From NCBI RefSeq assembly GCF_000025265.1, contig NC_013739.1, forward strand, positions 3,830,001-3,894,000: a stretch of DNA of 64,000 nucleotides, read 5' to 3'. The stretch is from Conexibacter woesei DSM 14684 (GTDB lineage: Bacteria > Actinomycetota > Thermoleophilia > Solirubrobacterales > Solirubrobacteraceae). The translations under genes and the position numbers were made by a program. The notes beneath the pieces are model-generated. The model was given only the letters and a program-made list of their open reading frames with translations. It was not told the DNA's origin and ran no database searches. This document shows, piece by piece, positions 8,301 through 16,393 of the stretch. Numbering within the stretch: the first letter of the stretch is position 1; each line of letters starts with the position of its first letter.

Positions 8301-8885
8301 CCGCACGATCCCCTCGTTCGCCTTGTCCTGGTCCGCGATGCCGTTCTTCTGCACCTCGAAGTAGACCTGCTCGCGCCCGAAGATGTTCATCAGGTCGTCG
8401 ACGTGGGCGCGCGCCTCGTCGGGGCGGTCGTTGACGAGCCGCTGGCAGAAGCGCGAGGCAAGGCAGCCGGTGAGGGCGATGATGCCCTCCGAGTGCTGCG
8501 ACATGATCTCGAAGTCGACGCCGGGCTTGCCGCGGTGCAGGCCTTCGAGGTAGCCGGTCGAGGAGAGCTTGACGAGATTCCGGTAGCCGACGTCGTTCTG
8601 CGCCAGCAGCGTGAGGTGGTTGCGCTCCGCTCTGCCGGCGCGGAAGTGGCGGTCGTCGACGACGTAGACCTCGCAGCCCAGCAGCGGCTTGATGTCGTGC
8701 TTCTTGCAGGCCTTGTACATCTCGACGGAGCCGTTCATGACGCCGTGGTCGGTCAGTCCGAGGGCGGGCTGGTCGAACGCCGCGGCGCGCGCGGCGAGGG
8801 CGTCGATCTTGCAGGCGCCGTCGAGCAGCGAGTACTCGGAGTGGACGTGGAGGTGGGCGCAGGCCTGAGCTGAGGAGGAGGACAT
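5349..8885 (-). CDS. dnaE: DNA polymerase III alpha subunit
   Basis: 1178 residues, the normal length for DnaE1, the replicative polymerase. An N-terminal PHP domain keeps metal-binding phrases HLHVHSEYS, TDHGVMNG and GDVHYL, so PHP exonuclease or proofreading activity is plausible. The palm aspartates are in MPDIDIDF near residue 400. Tandem HhH and an OB-fold (GDWVTVGGIITQCK) follow in the last 350 residues. A candidate -10 TATTCT at 8896-8901 would put the transcript start within a few bases of the ATG, so the mRNA may be leaderless. It ends 1 bp from repeat copy 2. Confidence 0.97.
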   Translation of the reverse strand: MSSSSAQACAHLHVHSEYSLLDGACKIDALAARAAAFDQPALGLTDHGVMNGSVEMYKACKKHDIKPLLGCEVYVVDDRHFRAGRAERNHLTLLAQNDVGYRNLVKLSSTGYLEGLHRGKPGVDFEIMSQHSEGIIALTGCLASRFCQRLVNDRPDEARAHVDDLMNIFGREQVYFEVQKNGIADQDKANEGIVRIAREVGRPLVGTGDVHYLRREDYHHHTALLCVQTKSTLAEPKMTFDTNEFYLKSNQEMADAFAEWPDALPTTLEVAERCQVEIPLGGQLIPSYPTPNGEEERAYLRQLVLDGLHLRYGNPPPAAAVERMEMELAVIDKMGFNAYFLIVWDFVRYSKENGVAVGPGRGSAAGSIVAYCLAITDVDPLAYDLLFERFLNPERVSMPDIDIDFSVRGRERVIRYVTEKYGRESVAQIITFGKMFPRAATRDAARVLGHDYGAGDKLAKLIPDPIMGRPPSFDDCLQPGEPLRGEVDSNPVSRQIVDVARGLEGIVRNSSIHAAAVVIADRPLTDIVPLQLADAGTDDRGDKVYRTVTQYSMKPVEELGLLKMDFLGLRNLDVIEDALDIIERSTGTRPDMTTLPLDDGKTYDMIARGDSVGVFQFESEGMRETLKKVRPTELEDLIALNALYRPGAMDQIPTYARGKRNPESISYPDERLRPILESTNGVIVYQEQAMQIAKSLAGFSGAKADDLRKAIGKKNRAAMAELKPEFIEGCRASRTSEQVIEWLWATNEKSADYSFNKAHAACYALIAYRTAWLKANHPAEYMAALISSVMDTKDKVPFFVAQTEQMGIEILPPDVNESDHDFMVVDGNIRFGLDAVKGVGYAAVEGIKRAREEDGPFTSLWDFCERVDGKAVNKKAIEALIKCGAFSSTGASRKGMLGVLEQAQAAGQKAQQDALIGQGSIFDLGPEPGAANGAAASAFAAPSHPGIPAEEFDQAEMLAAEKESIGLFISAHPLKAVREAMRVKVDCTLAELSDRKDGDWVTVGGIITQCKRLRTKRGDHMMFATLDDLEGTVEILIFGRVLAASEEAFQMDSVITLRGRVDHKDASKTTVVVQDAELFAPSEAEIEKAREEAAKIPTGPPPVRLRLDCTALRAGVIDDLKAVFETFPGESVVVLEMHTSGGQRTLRLGPTYKVSRNAALQAELDHVLGSAMLEPAAA

Positions 8886-8946
8886 CGGGCTTGTCAGAAT
8901 AGGCGGCCCAGCGGACGCCGTGCACGATCCCCGGCAGGGCGGCGGA

Positions 8947-10137
8947 TCAGCTCAGGTCGGCCGGCTCGGCGACCTCGGAGGCGGCTTCAGCGTCGGCCTC
9001 GGAGGGCGCCGCGGGAGCGCTCTCGGGCGCCAGTGCGGAGGTGACGAAGCGACCCATCTCGCGCAGCGCCGTGCGCGCCTCGGGAGTCCCGTTCCAGAGC
9101 GGGACGACGTGCGGCTGGCGGTCGAAGACGTGCAGCTCGGCGCGTGTGCAGGAGGCCGCGACGCGCCGCGCGACCGCGACGCCGTCGTCGAGCAGCCGCT
9201 CGGTCGAGCCGGCCTGGACGTGGGTCGGCGGCAGCGCGCGCCACAGCTCCTCGGGCGCGAGCAGCGGCGAGATCCGCCAGCCGGCCGGGTCGGCGCCGCC
9301 GGCCGCGACGCGCGCGAAGCGGTCGAGCACGCCCGGCGGGATGAACGGGTCGAGCAGGTCGTTGGTCTGCGCCGAGGCGCCGCTCTGGGTCAGGTCCGCC
9401 CACGGCGAGAGCAGCACGAGCGCGGCCGGCTGCGGCAGCCCCTCCTCGGCGGCGTGCAGCGACAGCGCGAGCGCGAGGTTGCCGCCGGCGGAGTCGCCGG
9501 CGACGACGATCGTGCGCGGGTCGCGCCCGCCGGCGAGCAGCTCGCGGTAGGCGGCGAGCGCGTCCTCGATCGGTGCCGGCAGCGTCGCCTCCGGCGGCAG
9601 GCGGTAGTCGAGCGAGAGTGCCGGCAGGCCGGTCACGTGGGAGATGCGCGAGACGAGGTTGCGGTGCGTGCGCGGGGAGCCGAAGACGTAGCCGCCGCCG
9701 TGCAGGTAGAGCAGCATCGGGCCGGCCGCGTCCGTTCCGCCGTGCCCGCCGTCACCGCCGTCCCGGCCGTGCCCGGCGTCACCGCCGTCCCGGCCGTGCC
9801 CGCCGTCGTCGCCGTCCCGGCCGTGCCCGCCGTCGTCGCCGTCCCGGCCATGCCCGGCGTCACCGCCGTGCGCTTGCGCGAGCGCGCGCGGCGCGCGGAC
9901 CCACTCGGCCGGCCGGCCGCCGATGCGCGTCGGCTCGACGCGCGTGCCGCGCAGCACCGGGACGCGATCGGTCGGGTCGGTTATGCGCTGAAGCAGGCGG
10001 ATCCCGCGCGGGGTCAGGCGCCAGTTGCGGGCGACCGGCAGCCACCAGCGCCGCAGCGTGCGCTCCAGCACGCGCGTCTGCTGGCTCGCCGGGCCATGCT
10101 CGACCGTCTCGGGAAGCGATTCCTCGACCGGGTCCAT
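8947..10137 (-). CDS. Alpha/beta hydrolase, HSL (hormone-sensitive lipase) type
   Basis: 396 residues. The oxyanion motif HGGGYVFG lies near residue 146 and the nucleophile motif GDSAGGNLALAL about 75 residues later; a catalytic Asp is expected in the LLDDGVAV region and a His near RQPHVVP. HSL-family esterases hydrolyse short acyl esters. Residues 94-133 are a Gly/His/Asp/Arg tandem repeat (9-residue unit GHGRDGDDG) inserted just before the first core strand. No signal peptide is evident; the N-terminus is a helical cap. Confidence 0.88.
   Translation of the reverse strand: MDPVEESLPETVEHGPASQQTRVLERTLRRWWLPVARNWRLTPRGIRLLQRITDPTDRVPVLRGTRVEPTRIGGRPAEWVRAPRALAQAHGGDAGHGRDGDDGGHGRDGDDGGHGRDGGDAGHGRDGGDGGHGGTDAAGPMLLYLHGGGYVFGSPRTHRNLVSRISHVTGLPALSLDYRLPPEATLPAPIEDALAAYRELLAGGRDPRTIVVAGDSAGGNLALALSLHAAEEGLPQPAALVLLSPWADLTQSGASAQTNDLLDPFIPPGVLDRFARVAAGGADPAGWRISPLLAPEELWRALPPTHVQAGSTERLLDDGVAVARRVAASCTRAELHVFDRQPHVVPLWNGTPEARTALREMGRFVTSALAPESAPAAPSEADAEAASEVAEPADLS
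9735..9867. repeat. 27-bp tandem repeat inside the esterase gene
   Basis: About four and a half units of 27 bp, each encoding GHGRDG followed by DDG or GDA/GDG, in frame within the HSL esterase gene. Units differ mainly at one or two positions. The in-frame unit length keeps the reading frame whatever the copy number, as in a coding minisatellite. Confidence 0.85.
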
Positions 10138-10151
10138 CGGGGCAGGCTAGT

Positions 10152-10170
10152 CGGGGCGGGCAGCGCCCCG
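10152..10170 (-). terminator. Hairpin between coiled-coil gene and esterase gene
   Basis: A 7-bp perfect stem CGGGGCG/CGCCCCG with a 5-nt loop lies about 20 bp after the stop of the coiled-coil gene in the direction of transcription. No T-run follows, so its efficiency as an intrinsic terminator is uncertain. Confidence 0.45.
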
Positions 10171-10189
10171 CGCCGCTTCCGCGCGCTCC

Positions 10190-12940
10190 TCAGCCGGCGG
10201 GGAACTCGGTCGCGCGGATCCAGCCGCGGACGAGCTCCAGCACGGCCGCGTCGCCGTCGATCGCCGCGCCCTCGCCGGCCGGCGGCGCGACGCCCGCGAG
10301 CAGCGCTATCAGCGCGCCGCGCGTGCAGCGCAGTGTGGCGGCGACGGGCTCGCCCGGAGGCGTCCGCAGGACGCTCGGCGGCGCGCCGTCCTGGATTCGC
10401 AGCCAGGCGTCCGCCGGGCCGCCGGGGAGCGGCGCGTGGGCGATCGTGAAGCGGTGGCCGACGGTGTCGGCGGGCTGGATCGCGAGCGCCGCCAGCCAGA
10501 GCGCCAGCGCCGGTTCAAGCGTTGCCCCAGTCGAGGCGAGATCGCGCAGCGCGAGCGGCTCACGGCTGAGCCGGCGCAGCTCGCGCAGCCGTCTGCGAGA
10601 TCCGCGCACGCGCGCCCGGCGGCGCAGCCCGCGGCGCGTCAGCAGCAGGCGCGCGAAGCCGGCGTGGCTCGCCGCGACGCGGAAGTCGACCCGTCTGCTC
10701 TCACGTGGCCCGTCGAGCGCGCGCACGGTCGTGCGGCCGTAGGAGCGCACGTCGACCGCGACGGTGCCGCGATCGGCCAGGACGAGGTCGTACGCGAGCG
10801 GTCTCTGCGTCACGAGCCCGTGGGCGGGCAGCATGCCGACGAGAATCCTGCCGGCCGTCTCCGGGTCTTCGCGCACGAGCCGCCGCAGCGCCGCCGGAAG
10901 CCACGGCGACGTCGAGCGCACGGGACGCCGCGCGTTCGCGTCGACGAACGCGCGCGGCGTCGGCACCGTCACCCGCGCCGGCCCGATCACGCGCGCTGGG
11001 CCGGGCCGAGCGGTTCGAGCGGGGGCAGCTGAGCCGGCGGAAGCCGCGTCGGCGGGAGGAGCTGGGTCGACGGAAGCGGCGGCGTCCGCCGGAGCGGCCG
11101 CGTCCGGGCGAGCGGAGGCGTCCAGGGGAGCGGGGTCACCGCCCGCGGCGGCACGCTCCTCCGCCTCGGCCATCGCGCGCAGGCGCGCTCGGGCCGCGTT
11201 GAGCCGGTCGGCGTCGAAGCCCGCCCCGAGCGGCACGGGATCGCCGGGCGCCGCAGCGGCTGCGGCCGGCGGCGCGGCGGGGTCAGCGGCGGGCACCGGC
11301 GCGTGCGGCGCAGCGGCGTCGGGATCAGCGGCCGGCGGCGCGGCGGGGTCGGGCGCCGGCGCGGGCGGGGCCGCGGCGGGCGGGGCCGGCGCTGGAGGCG
11401 CGTCGGCAGCGTCCGGGGCCGGCGGCGCGGCAGAGGCAGGCGGGGCGGGCGAGGTCGGCGTCGCCTCGCGCGCCGGCTGCGTCGAGGTGAGCGGCCTCGT
11501 CGGGGAGCCGCGCTCGGTCAGCATGCGAAGGGCGTTCGCGGCCTCCAGCTCGCCGCGCACGCGCCGCAGCGCCGCCTCGATTCGCTGCTCCGCGTCCATC
11601 CGCGACGCGACCGCGCGTTCGAGCGCCTCGACCTGGTCGCGCAGCTCGCGCTCGGTCTGCGCCTGGCGGTCCAGCTGGGACTGTAGACGCACCGAGCGCT
11701 CTCGCTCCAACGCGAGCGCGGTCACCGGTATCGCGCGCGGCGGCACGCGGCGCTCGGCCTCCGCCCCGCGCAGCGCAGCGTCGCCGACGGCCGCGGGACC
11801 GGCGGCGCGAGCCGCGACCGCCGCGGCGAGCCCGGCCGCGCGCGCCGCTCCGGCGGCCGCGCCAGACCCCCGGCCCGCGAGAGCGCTCGCGGCGCCGCGC
11901 TCCTCCACCAGCCGGCGCTCGCGCGCCAAGGCATCCGTCGGGACCGTCACGCCGACCCGCGGCGGGACCGTCCTCACCGGCCGGCCGCGCGTCGCTCGCG
12001 CGAGCATGAACTCGCTGCGCAGCAACGACGGCGACGGGACGAATCTCGCCGGCGCCGCCGCGGCGGAGGCCGCGGCGTCGCGCTCCTGCGCCAGCTCCGT
12101 CCGCAGACCGTCGCGCTCCGCGCGCGCCCCCGCCAGCTCCGCACGCCCACCGTCGCGCTCCTCCCGCGCCTGCGCCAGCTCCGTCCGCAGAGCGTCGCGC
12201 TCCGCGCGCGCCTGCGCCAGCTCAGCTCGCAGCGTCTCGCGCTCGCTCTCGACGTGCGCGGCTTCGGCCATCACCGCATCGGCGCCTTCGCGCGCGGCGC
12301 GAGCCTCGCCCTGGGCCGCGGCCAGCTCGGCCTCCGCGGCCTCGCGCGCCTCGATCGCCCGCCGGCGCTTCTCGCGCGACGCCGCGCGCTTGGCCTCGGC
12401 ACGTCTCAGCGCCCGCTCCGCCGCGGCCGCGATCTGCTCCGCCTCCGTCAGCCGCGTCCGCAGCGCCTCCAGCTCCGCCCCACGGCTCTCCGCGTCGCCT
12501 TCGGCCCGCTCCGCCCGCTCGGCCAGCAGCGCCCGCTGCTCCTCCGCCCGCTCGGCTCTCGCCCGCAGGTCGGCCAGCTCGGCCTCGTGGCGGCGCGCGC
12601 TCGTCGACAGCTCCTCCGCCGCCTCCAGCCGCTGCGCCTCCTCCCCGTGCGCGCGCTGCTGCGCGGCTCTCAGCGCCCGTTCGCGCTCGGCGACGAGCCG
12701 GCTGAGCCGTTCGGGCTCGCGACGGGCCTGCTCCAGCTCGGCCTCCAGCCGCGCGCGCTCGGCCGACAGCTCGGCCGCGAGCGCCTGCGCGTCCGCCGCG
12801 CGGCGGACCGCGACCTGCTCGGACAGCTCCGCCCGCTGCGCCCGCCGCTCCGCCATCACGGCGGGGTCGACGACGTTCGCGTCGCCGGGGTGGCGGGACG
12901 CGTCGTCGGGCGGGAAGGCATCAGGTGGCATCAGGCGCAT
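10190..12940 (-). CDS. Large coiled-coil protein with C-terminal SCP2-like region
   Basis: 916 residues, function unknown. Residues about 25-310 are almost continuous Ala/Glu/Arg heptads with repeats of the ELAQARAERDALRT type. A second coiled coil spans about 400-480. A Pro/Ala-rich linker runs to about 670. The last 240 residues are folded-looking: two stretches alternate hydrophobic strands with phrases such as AAIDGDAAVLELVRGW, resembling SCP2 sterol-carrier folds in tandem (low-confidence inference). No signal peptide or membrane segment. An alternative ATG is at 12931. It could be a scaffold or cytoskeletal protein. Confidence 0.75.
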   Translation of the reverse strand: MRLMPPDAFPPDDASRHPGDANVVDPAVMAERRAQRAELSEQVAVRRAADAQALAAELSAERARLEAELEQARREPERLSRLVAERERALRAAQQRAHGEEAQRLEAAEELSTSARRHEAELADLRARAERAEEQRALLAERAERAEGDAESRGAELEALRTRLTEAEQIAAAAERALRRAEAKRAASREKRRRAIEAREAAEAELAAAQGEARAAREGADAVMAEAAHVESERETLRAELAQARAERDALRTELAQAREERDGGRAELAGARAERDGLRTELAQERDAAASAAAAPARFVPSPSLLRSEFMLARATRGRPVRTVPPRVGVTVPTDALARERRLVEERGAASALAGRGSGAAAGAARAAGLAAAVAARAAGPAAVGDAALRGAEAERRVPPRAIPVTALALERERSVRLQSQLDRQAQTERELRDQVEALERAVASRMDAEQRIEAALRRVRGELEAANALRMLTERGSPTRPLTSTQPAREATPTSPAPPASAAPPAPDAADAPPAPAPPAAAPPAPAPDPAAPPAADPDAAAPHAPVPAADPAAPPAAAAAAPGDPVPLGAGFDADRLNAARARLRAMAEAEERAAAGGDPAPLDASARPDAAAPADAAASVDPAPPADAASAGSAAPARTARPGPARVIGPARVTVPTPRAFVDANARRPVRSTSPWLPAALRRLVREDPETAGRILVGMLPAHGLVTQRPLAYDLVLADRGTVAVDVRSYGRTTVRALDGPRESRRVDFRVAASHAGFARLLLTRRGLRRRARVRGSRRRLRELRRLSREPLALRDLASTGATLEPALALWLAALAIQPADTVGHRFTIAHAPLPGGPADAWLRIQDGAPPSVLRTPPGEPVAATLRCTRGALIALLAGVAPPAGEGAAIDGDAAVLELVRGWIRATEFPAG

Positions 12941-13033
12941 CGGAGCAGGGAACCGGACCGCAGGCTATCCCGCGACGCGGACGCGTGCGGCCTCGCTCGG
13001 CGGGTGCACAGGGTCGTGCACACCAGCCGGCAC

Positions 13034-13204
13034 TCAACCTGACGAGTCTGCGCCCAGCCGCTTCTGCGCGACGACGATCGCGCCCGCGACGCCGACCGCC
13101 ACGAGCGCACCTGCGCCGATCTTCTTCGGCGCCGTCCCGTAGCGCCGGCGCAGGTAGCGCGTGCCGAGCTTCCAGACGACGAATCCAAGCGCCTTGTAGT
13201 ACAT
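13034..13204 (-). CDS. Small conserved-looking membrane protein (56 aa)
   Basis: Starts MYYKALGFVVWKLGTRYLRR, followed by a basic stretch and a hydrophobic segment (GAGALVAVGVAGAIVVAQ) near residues 31-48. Codon usage is typical of the genome (G/C third positions throughout), which supports a real gene. It sits between argG and the coiled-coil gene on the same strand. Function unknown; it could be a small inner-membrane protein with the basic loop in the cytoplasm. Confidence 0.65.
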   Translation of the reverse strand: MYYKALGFVVWKLGTRYLRRRYGTAPKKIGAGALVAVGVAGAIVVAQKRLGADSSG

Positions 13205-13243
13205 GCGACCGAAGCTACCCGCGCGCCGCGCGCGACAAGCGCA

Positions 13244-14539
13244 TCAGGCTCTGCTGGCGCGCTCGCGCAGCTGGTACGCCATCCGCGACTGCAGCGACCA
13301 CAGCTCGATGAAGCCGGGCGACGCGGTCTGCGAGAAGAGGCCGCCGGACTCCGCGAAGGAGGCGAGCGTCGCGTCGTAGACGGCGTTCGGCGACTCGCGC
13401 GTGACGACGCGGACCGAGCCCTTGTAGAGCTTGAGGCCGATTCTGCCGGTCACCTGCTCGTTGACGCGGTCCTGGTAGGCGTCGATGTCGTGCCGCAGCG
13501 GCTCCCACCAGAGGCCTGCGTAGACGAGGTAGCCCCACTGCTGGTCGAGGCCCGTCTTGAACTGGTTCTGGTGGATCGTCCCGACGAGGTGCTCCAGCTC
13601 CTGGTGGGCTCTCAGCACGATCGCGGCCGCCGGCACCTCGTAGATGTCGCGCACCTTGAGGCCGACGATGCGGTCCTCGATGTGGTCGACGATCCCGACG
13701 CCGTGGCGGCAGCCGATCTCGGCGACCGCCTCCAGCAGCTCGACGAGCCCCATGCGCGAGCCGTTGAGCGCGACCGGGACGCCGCCTTCGAACTCCAGGT
13801 CGACGATCTCGGGCGTGTCGGGCGCCTCCTCAGGCCGCGTCACGAGCTGGAAGACGTCGTCCTCCGGCGCGTGCGTCAGGTCCTCGATCCAGCGGCCCTC
13901 GGACGAGCGACCCCAGAGGTTGTCGTCGATCGAGTACGGCGTGACCTCGGCGCCGCCCTTGACGAAGATGCCGTGCTCACGGGCGTACGCGATCTCCTCC
14001 TCGCGGCCCATCTGCCACGAGCGGACGGGCGCGATCACCTTCAGCTCCGGGCCGAGCGTCGCGACGGTCGCCTCGATGCGGACCTGGTCGTTGCCCTTGC
14101 CGGTGCAGCCGTGCGCAATCGTGTCGCAGCCGGTTCTGCGCGCGTACTCGACGGCGAGCTTCGCGATCAGCGGGCGGCCGAGCGCGGTGAAGAGCGGGTA
14201 ACCGCCGCCATAGAGCGCGTTCGCCTTGATCGCCGGCTTGATGAACTCGTGCGCGAACACCTCGCGCGCGTCGACCACGTGGGTGTCGATCGCGCCGATT
14301 CTGCGCGCCTTGTCCTTGATGACGTCGTAGTCCTCGCCCGGTTGGCCGAGGTTGACCGTCAGGCAGACGACCTCGGCTCTGTACTCGTCCTGGATCCATT
14401 TGAGCATCACGCTCGTGTCGAGGCCGCCCGAGTAGAGCAGCAGGACGCGTCTGACCTCGGCCGGATCGGCCTCGTAGCTCGCGGTGCGCGCCGGCGCGGC
14501 GGCGATGCGGTGGACTTCGGTCTGAGTAGGCTCGCTCAT
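13244..14539 (-). CDS. argG: Argininosuccinate synthase
   Basis: 431 residues. Joins citrulline and aspartate using ATP in arginine biosynthesis. The N-type ATP pyrophosphatase P-loop LLYSGGLDTSV lies near residue 33, after an unusual N-terminal tail of about 30 residues, and is followed by CTGKGNDQVR and GRSSEGRW. Downstream of argD but separated from it by a response regulator gene. No argH or argF is seen in the window. Confidence 0.96.
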   Translation of the reverse strand: MSEPTQTEVHRIAAAPARTASYEADPAEVRRVLLLYSGGLDTSVMLKWIQDEYRAEVVCLTVNLGQPGEDYDVIKDKARRIGAIDTHVVDAREVFAHEFIKPAIKANALYGGGYPLFTALGRPLIAKLAVEYARRTGCDTIAHGCTGKGNDQVRIEATVATLGPELKVIAPVRSWQMGREEEIAYAREHGIFVKGGAEVTPYSIDDNLWGRSSEGRWIEDLTHAPEDDVFQLVTRPEEAPDTPEIVDLEFEGGVPVALNGSRMGLVELLEAVAEIGCRHGVGIVDHIEDRIVGLKVRDIYEVPAAAIVLRAHQELEHLVGTIHQNQFKTGLDQQWGYLVYAGLWWEPLRHDIDAYQDRVNEQVTGRIGLKLYKGSVRVVTRESPNAVYDATLASFAESGGLFSQTASPGFIELWSLQSRMAYQLRERASRA

Positions 14540-14579
14540 GGCGGCCGAGATGCTACGCGATGGCGGGCGGCGAGGCGGT

Positions 14580-15155
14580 TCAGGCGCGCGAGCGCGCCGC
14601 CGACGGCGCGAGCCTCGCGAGCAGCCGCTCGACGCGGGCGTCGAGCTCCTCCTGGCGGACGCCGAGCGTCTGCGCGATGTCCTCGTCGGAGGTCCCGTCG
14701 AGCAGCATCGCGACGACCGGCCAGTCCGGCGTCGGAATCCGCGAGCGGGCGTCCTGCAGCCGCTCGGGCGTGATCGGCGCGAGCAGGTGCTCGCCCCTGT
14801 GCACGCGGCGGATCCCGTCGAACAGCTCCAGCATCGGCTCAGTCTTGTCGAGCATGCCGTCGGCGCCGGCGAGGGTCGCGGCGATCGCCAGCTCGTCGTG
14901 CGCGAAGGCGGAGTAGATCAGCACCTTCGTCTGCGGCTCCAGCCGCTTGATGCGGCGGCACAGCGCGAGGCTGTTGCCGCCCGGCAGGTGCAGGTCGAGC
15001 AGGACGAGGTCGGGCCGCGCGCGCTGGACGAGCCGCCAGCCTTCGGACTCGTCGGCGGCGGCGCCGACGGGCACGAGCCCTGGCTCGCTGCGCAGGACCG
15101 CCACCAGGCCGGCACGCACAGCGGGATGGTCGTCGACGATCAGGATGCGAATCAC
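14580..15155 (-). CDS. NarL-type response regulator with divergent output domain
   Basis: 191 residues. The receiver domain is complete: MIRILIVDDHPAVRAGL, the phospho-acceptor Asp in DLVLLDLHLPGG and the Lys in GMLDKTEP. The C-terminal 60 residues resemble a NarL/LuxR HTH in position, with DEDIAQTLGVRQEELDARVE, but are degenerate. It is placed between argD and argG on the same strand; no histidine kinase gene is nearby. Whether it controls arginine genes is unknown. Confidence 0.87.
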   Translation of the reverse strand: MIRILIVDDHPAVRAGLVAVLRSEPGLVPVGAAADESEGWRLVQRARPDLVLLDLHLPGGNSLALCRRIKRLEPQTKVLIYSAFAHDELAIAATLAGADGMLDKTEPMLELFDGIRRVHRGEHLLAPITPERLQDARSRIPTPDWPVVAMLLDGTSDEDIAQTLGVRQEELDARVERLLARLAPSAARSRA

Positions 15156-15235
15156 GGGAGGTCCACCAGACCATACCCGTGGCCGCAGCGCGATGACCCG
15201 ACGTCCCGCCCGTGGTCAGAACTCGACGCGCGCTG

Positions 15236-16384
15236 TCACAGCAGCCGGGCGAGGCGCGACACGGCGTCGTCGATCTCGGCGGCGGTCACGACGAGCGGCG
15301 GCAGCAGGCGGATCGTGGCCGGGCCGGTCGCGTTGACGACGAGCCGCTGCTCGAGCAGCGAGCGCTTGGCGAACGCCGGCGCGTCAGCGACCTCGAAGCC
15401 GACCATCAGGCCGCGCCCGCGCACGTTCTCGACGCCCGGCAGCGCCCGCAGCCGCTCCTTCAGCAGCTCGCCGTGCTCGCGCACGCGCGCCAGCAGCCCC
15501 GGATCGGCCAGCAGCTCGAAGGCGGCGTTCGCGGCCGCCGCGACGAGCGGGCCGCCGGCGAACGTCGAGCCGTGGTCGCCGGGCGCGAACACGTCCGCGA
15601 GCCGCGGGCCGGTCACGAGCGCGCCGATCGGCAGACCGCCGCCGAGCGCCTTCGCGCTCGTGATCGCGTCGGGGACGACCGGCGTCTGCTCGTAGCACCA
15701 CAGCGTGCCGGTGCGGCCCATCCCGGTCTGGATCTCGTCGAAGACGAGCGCCGCGCCGACGCGGTCGCACGCCGCGCGGGCGGCGAGCAGCACCTCGTCG
15801 GGGATCGGGTGGACGCCCGTCTCCCCCTGGATCGGCTCCAGCAGGACTGCCGCGGTGCCCTCGTGCACCGCCGCCTCGATCGCCGCGACGGTCGGCTGCA
15901 CGACGACGAAGCCGGGCACCAGCGGCGCGAACGGCGCCTGCTTGGACTCCTGCGGCGTCGCGCTCAGCGAGCCGTACGTGCGGCCGTGGAAGCCGCCGTG
16001 CAGGACGACGATCTCGCCGCGCGGCTTCGCCTTGCGGACGAGCTTCAGCGCGGCCTCGTTGGCCTCCGTCCCCGAGTTGCAGAAGAAGACCTTGCCGCCG
16101 AGCGAGCTGGTCGCCAGCCGCTCCGCCAGCCGCATCGCCGGCTCGGTGTAGAAGAGGTTCGTCGTGTGCGTCAGGCGGCCGGCCTGCTCGCGCACGGCCT
16201 CGACGACGGCCGGGTGGCAGTGGCCGACGTTGAGCACCGAGATGCCGGAGAGGAAGTCGAGGTACTCGGCGCCTTCGGCGTCCCACATCCGTGTCCCCTC
16301 GCCGCGCACGATCTCGACGGGGTAGCGGGCGTAGGACGGGATGACGTGGGCGGACTCGATCGCCTGGAGGTCGGAAAGGGTCAT
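15236..16384 (-). CDS. argD: Acetylornithine aminotransferase
   Basis: 382 residues of fold-type I PLP aminotransferase. The PLP lysine is in ITSAKALGGGLPIGAL, with the cofactor-binding phrase FCNSGTEANEAALK and VFDEIQTGMGRTG. It converts N-acetylglutamate semialdehyde to N-acetylornithine. It starts 9 bp after argB, in the arg operon. Confidence 0.95.
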   Translation of the reverse strand: MTLSDLQAIESAHVIPSYARYPVEIVRGEGTRMWDAEGAEYLDFLSGISVLNVGHCHPAVVEAVREQAGRLTHTTNLFYTEPAMRLAERLATSSLGGKVFFCNSGTEANEAALKLVRKAKPRGEIVVLHGGFHGRTYGSLSATPQESKQAPFAPLVPGFVVVQPTVAAIEAAVHEGTAAVLLEPIQGETGVHPIPDEVLLAARAACDRVGAALVFDEIQTGMGRTGTLWCYEQTPVVPDAITSAKALGGGLPIGALVTGPRLADVFAPGDHGSTFAGGPLVAAAANAAFELLADPGLLARVREHGELLKERLRALPGVENVRGRGLMVGFEVADAPAFAKRSLLEQRLVVNATGPATIRLLPPLVVTAAEIDDAVSRLARLL

Positions 16385-16393
16385 CAGTGTCGC

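Noticed and set aside
5472-8873. 1133-codon open frame antisense to dnaE
   Set aside because: It is the mirror of a GC-rich gene: biased Arg/Val/Asp/Ala composition, no domains, and dnaE is unambiguous on the other strand.
9735-9867. CRISPR-like array
   Set aside because: Repeats are contiguous 27-bp units without spacers, in frame within a protein; no cas genes nearby.
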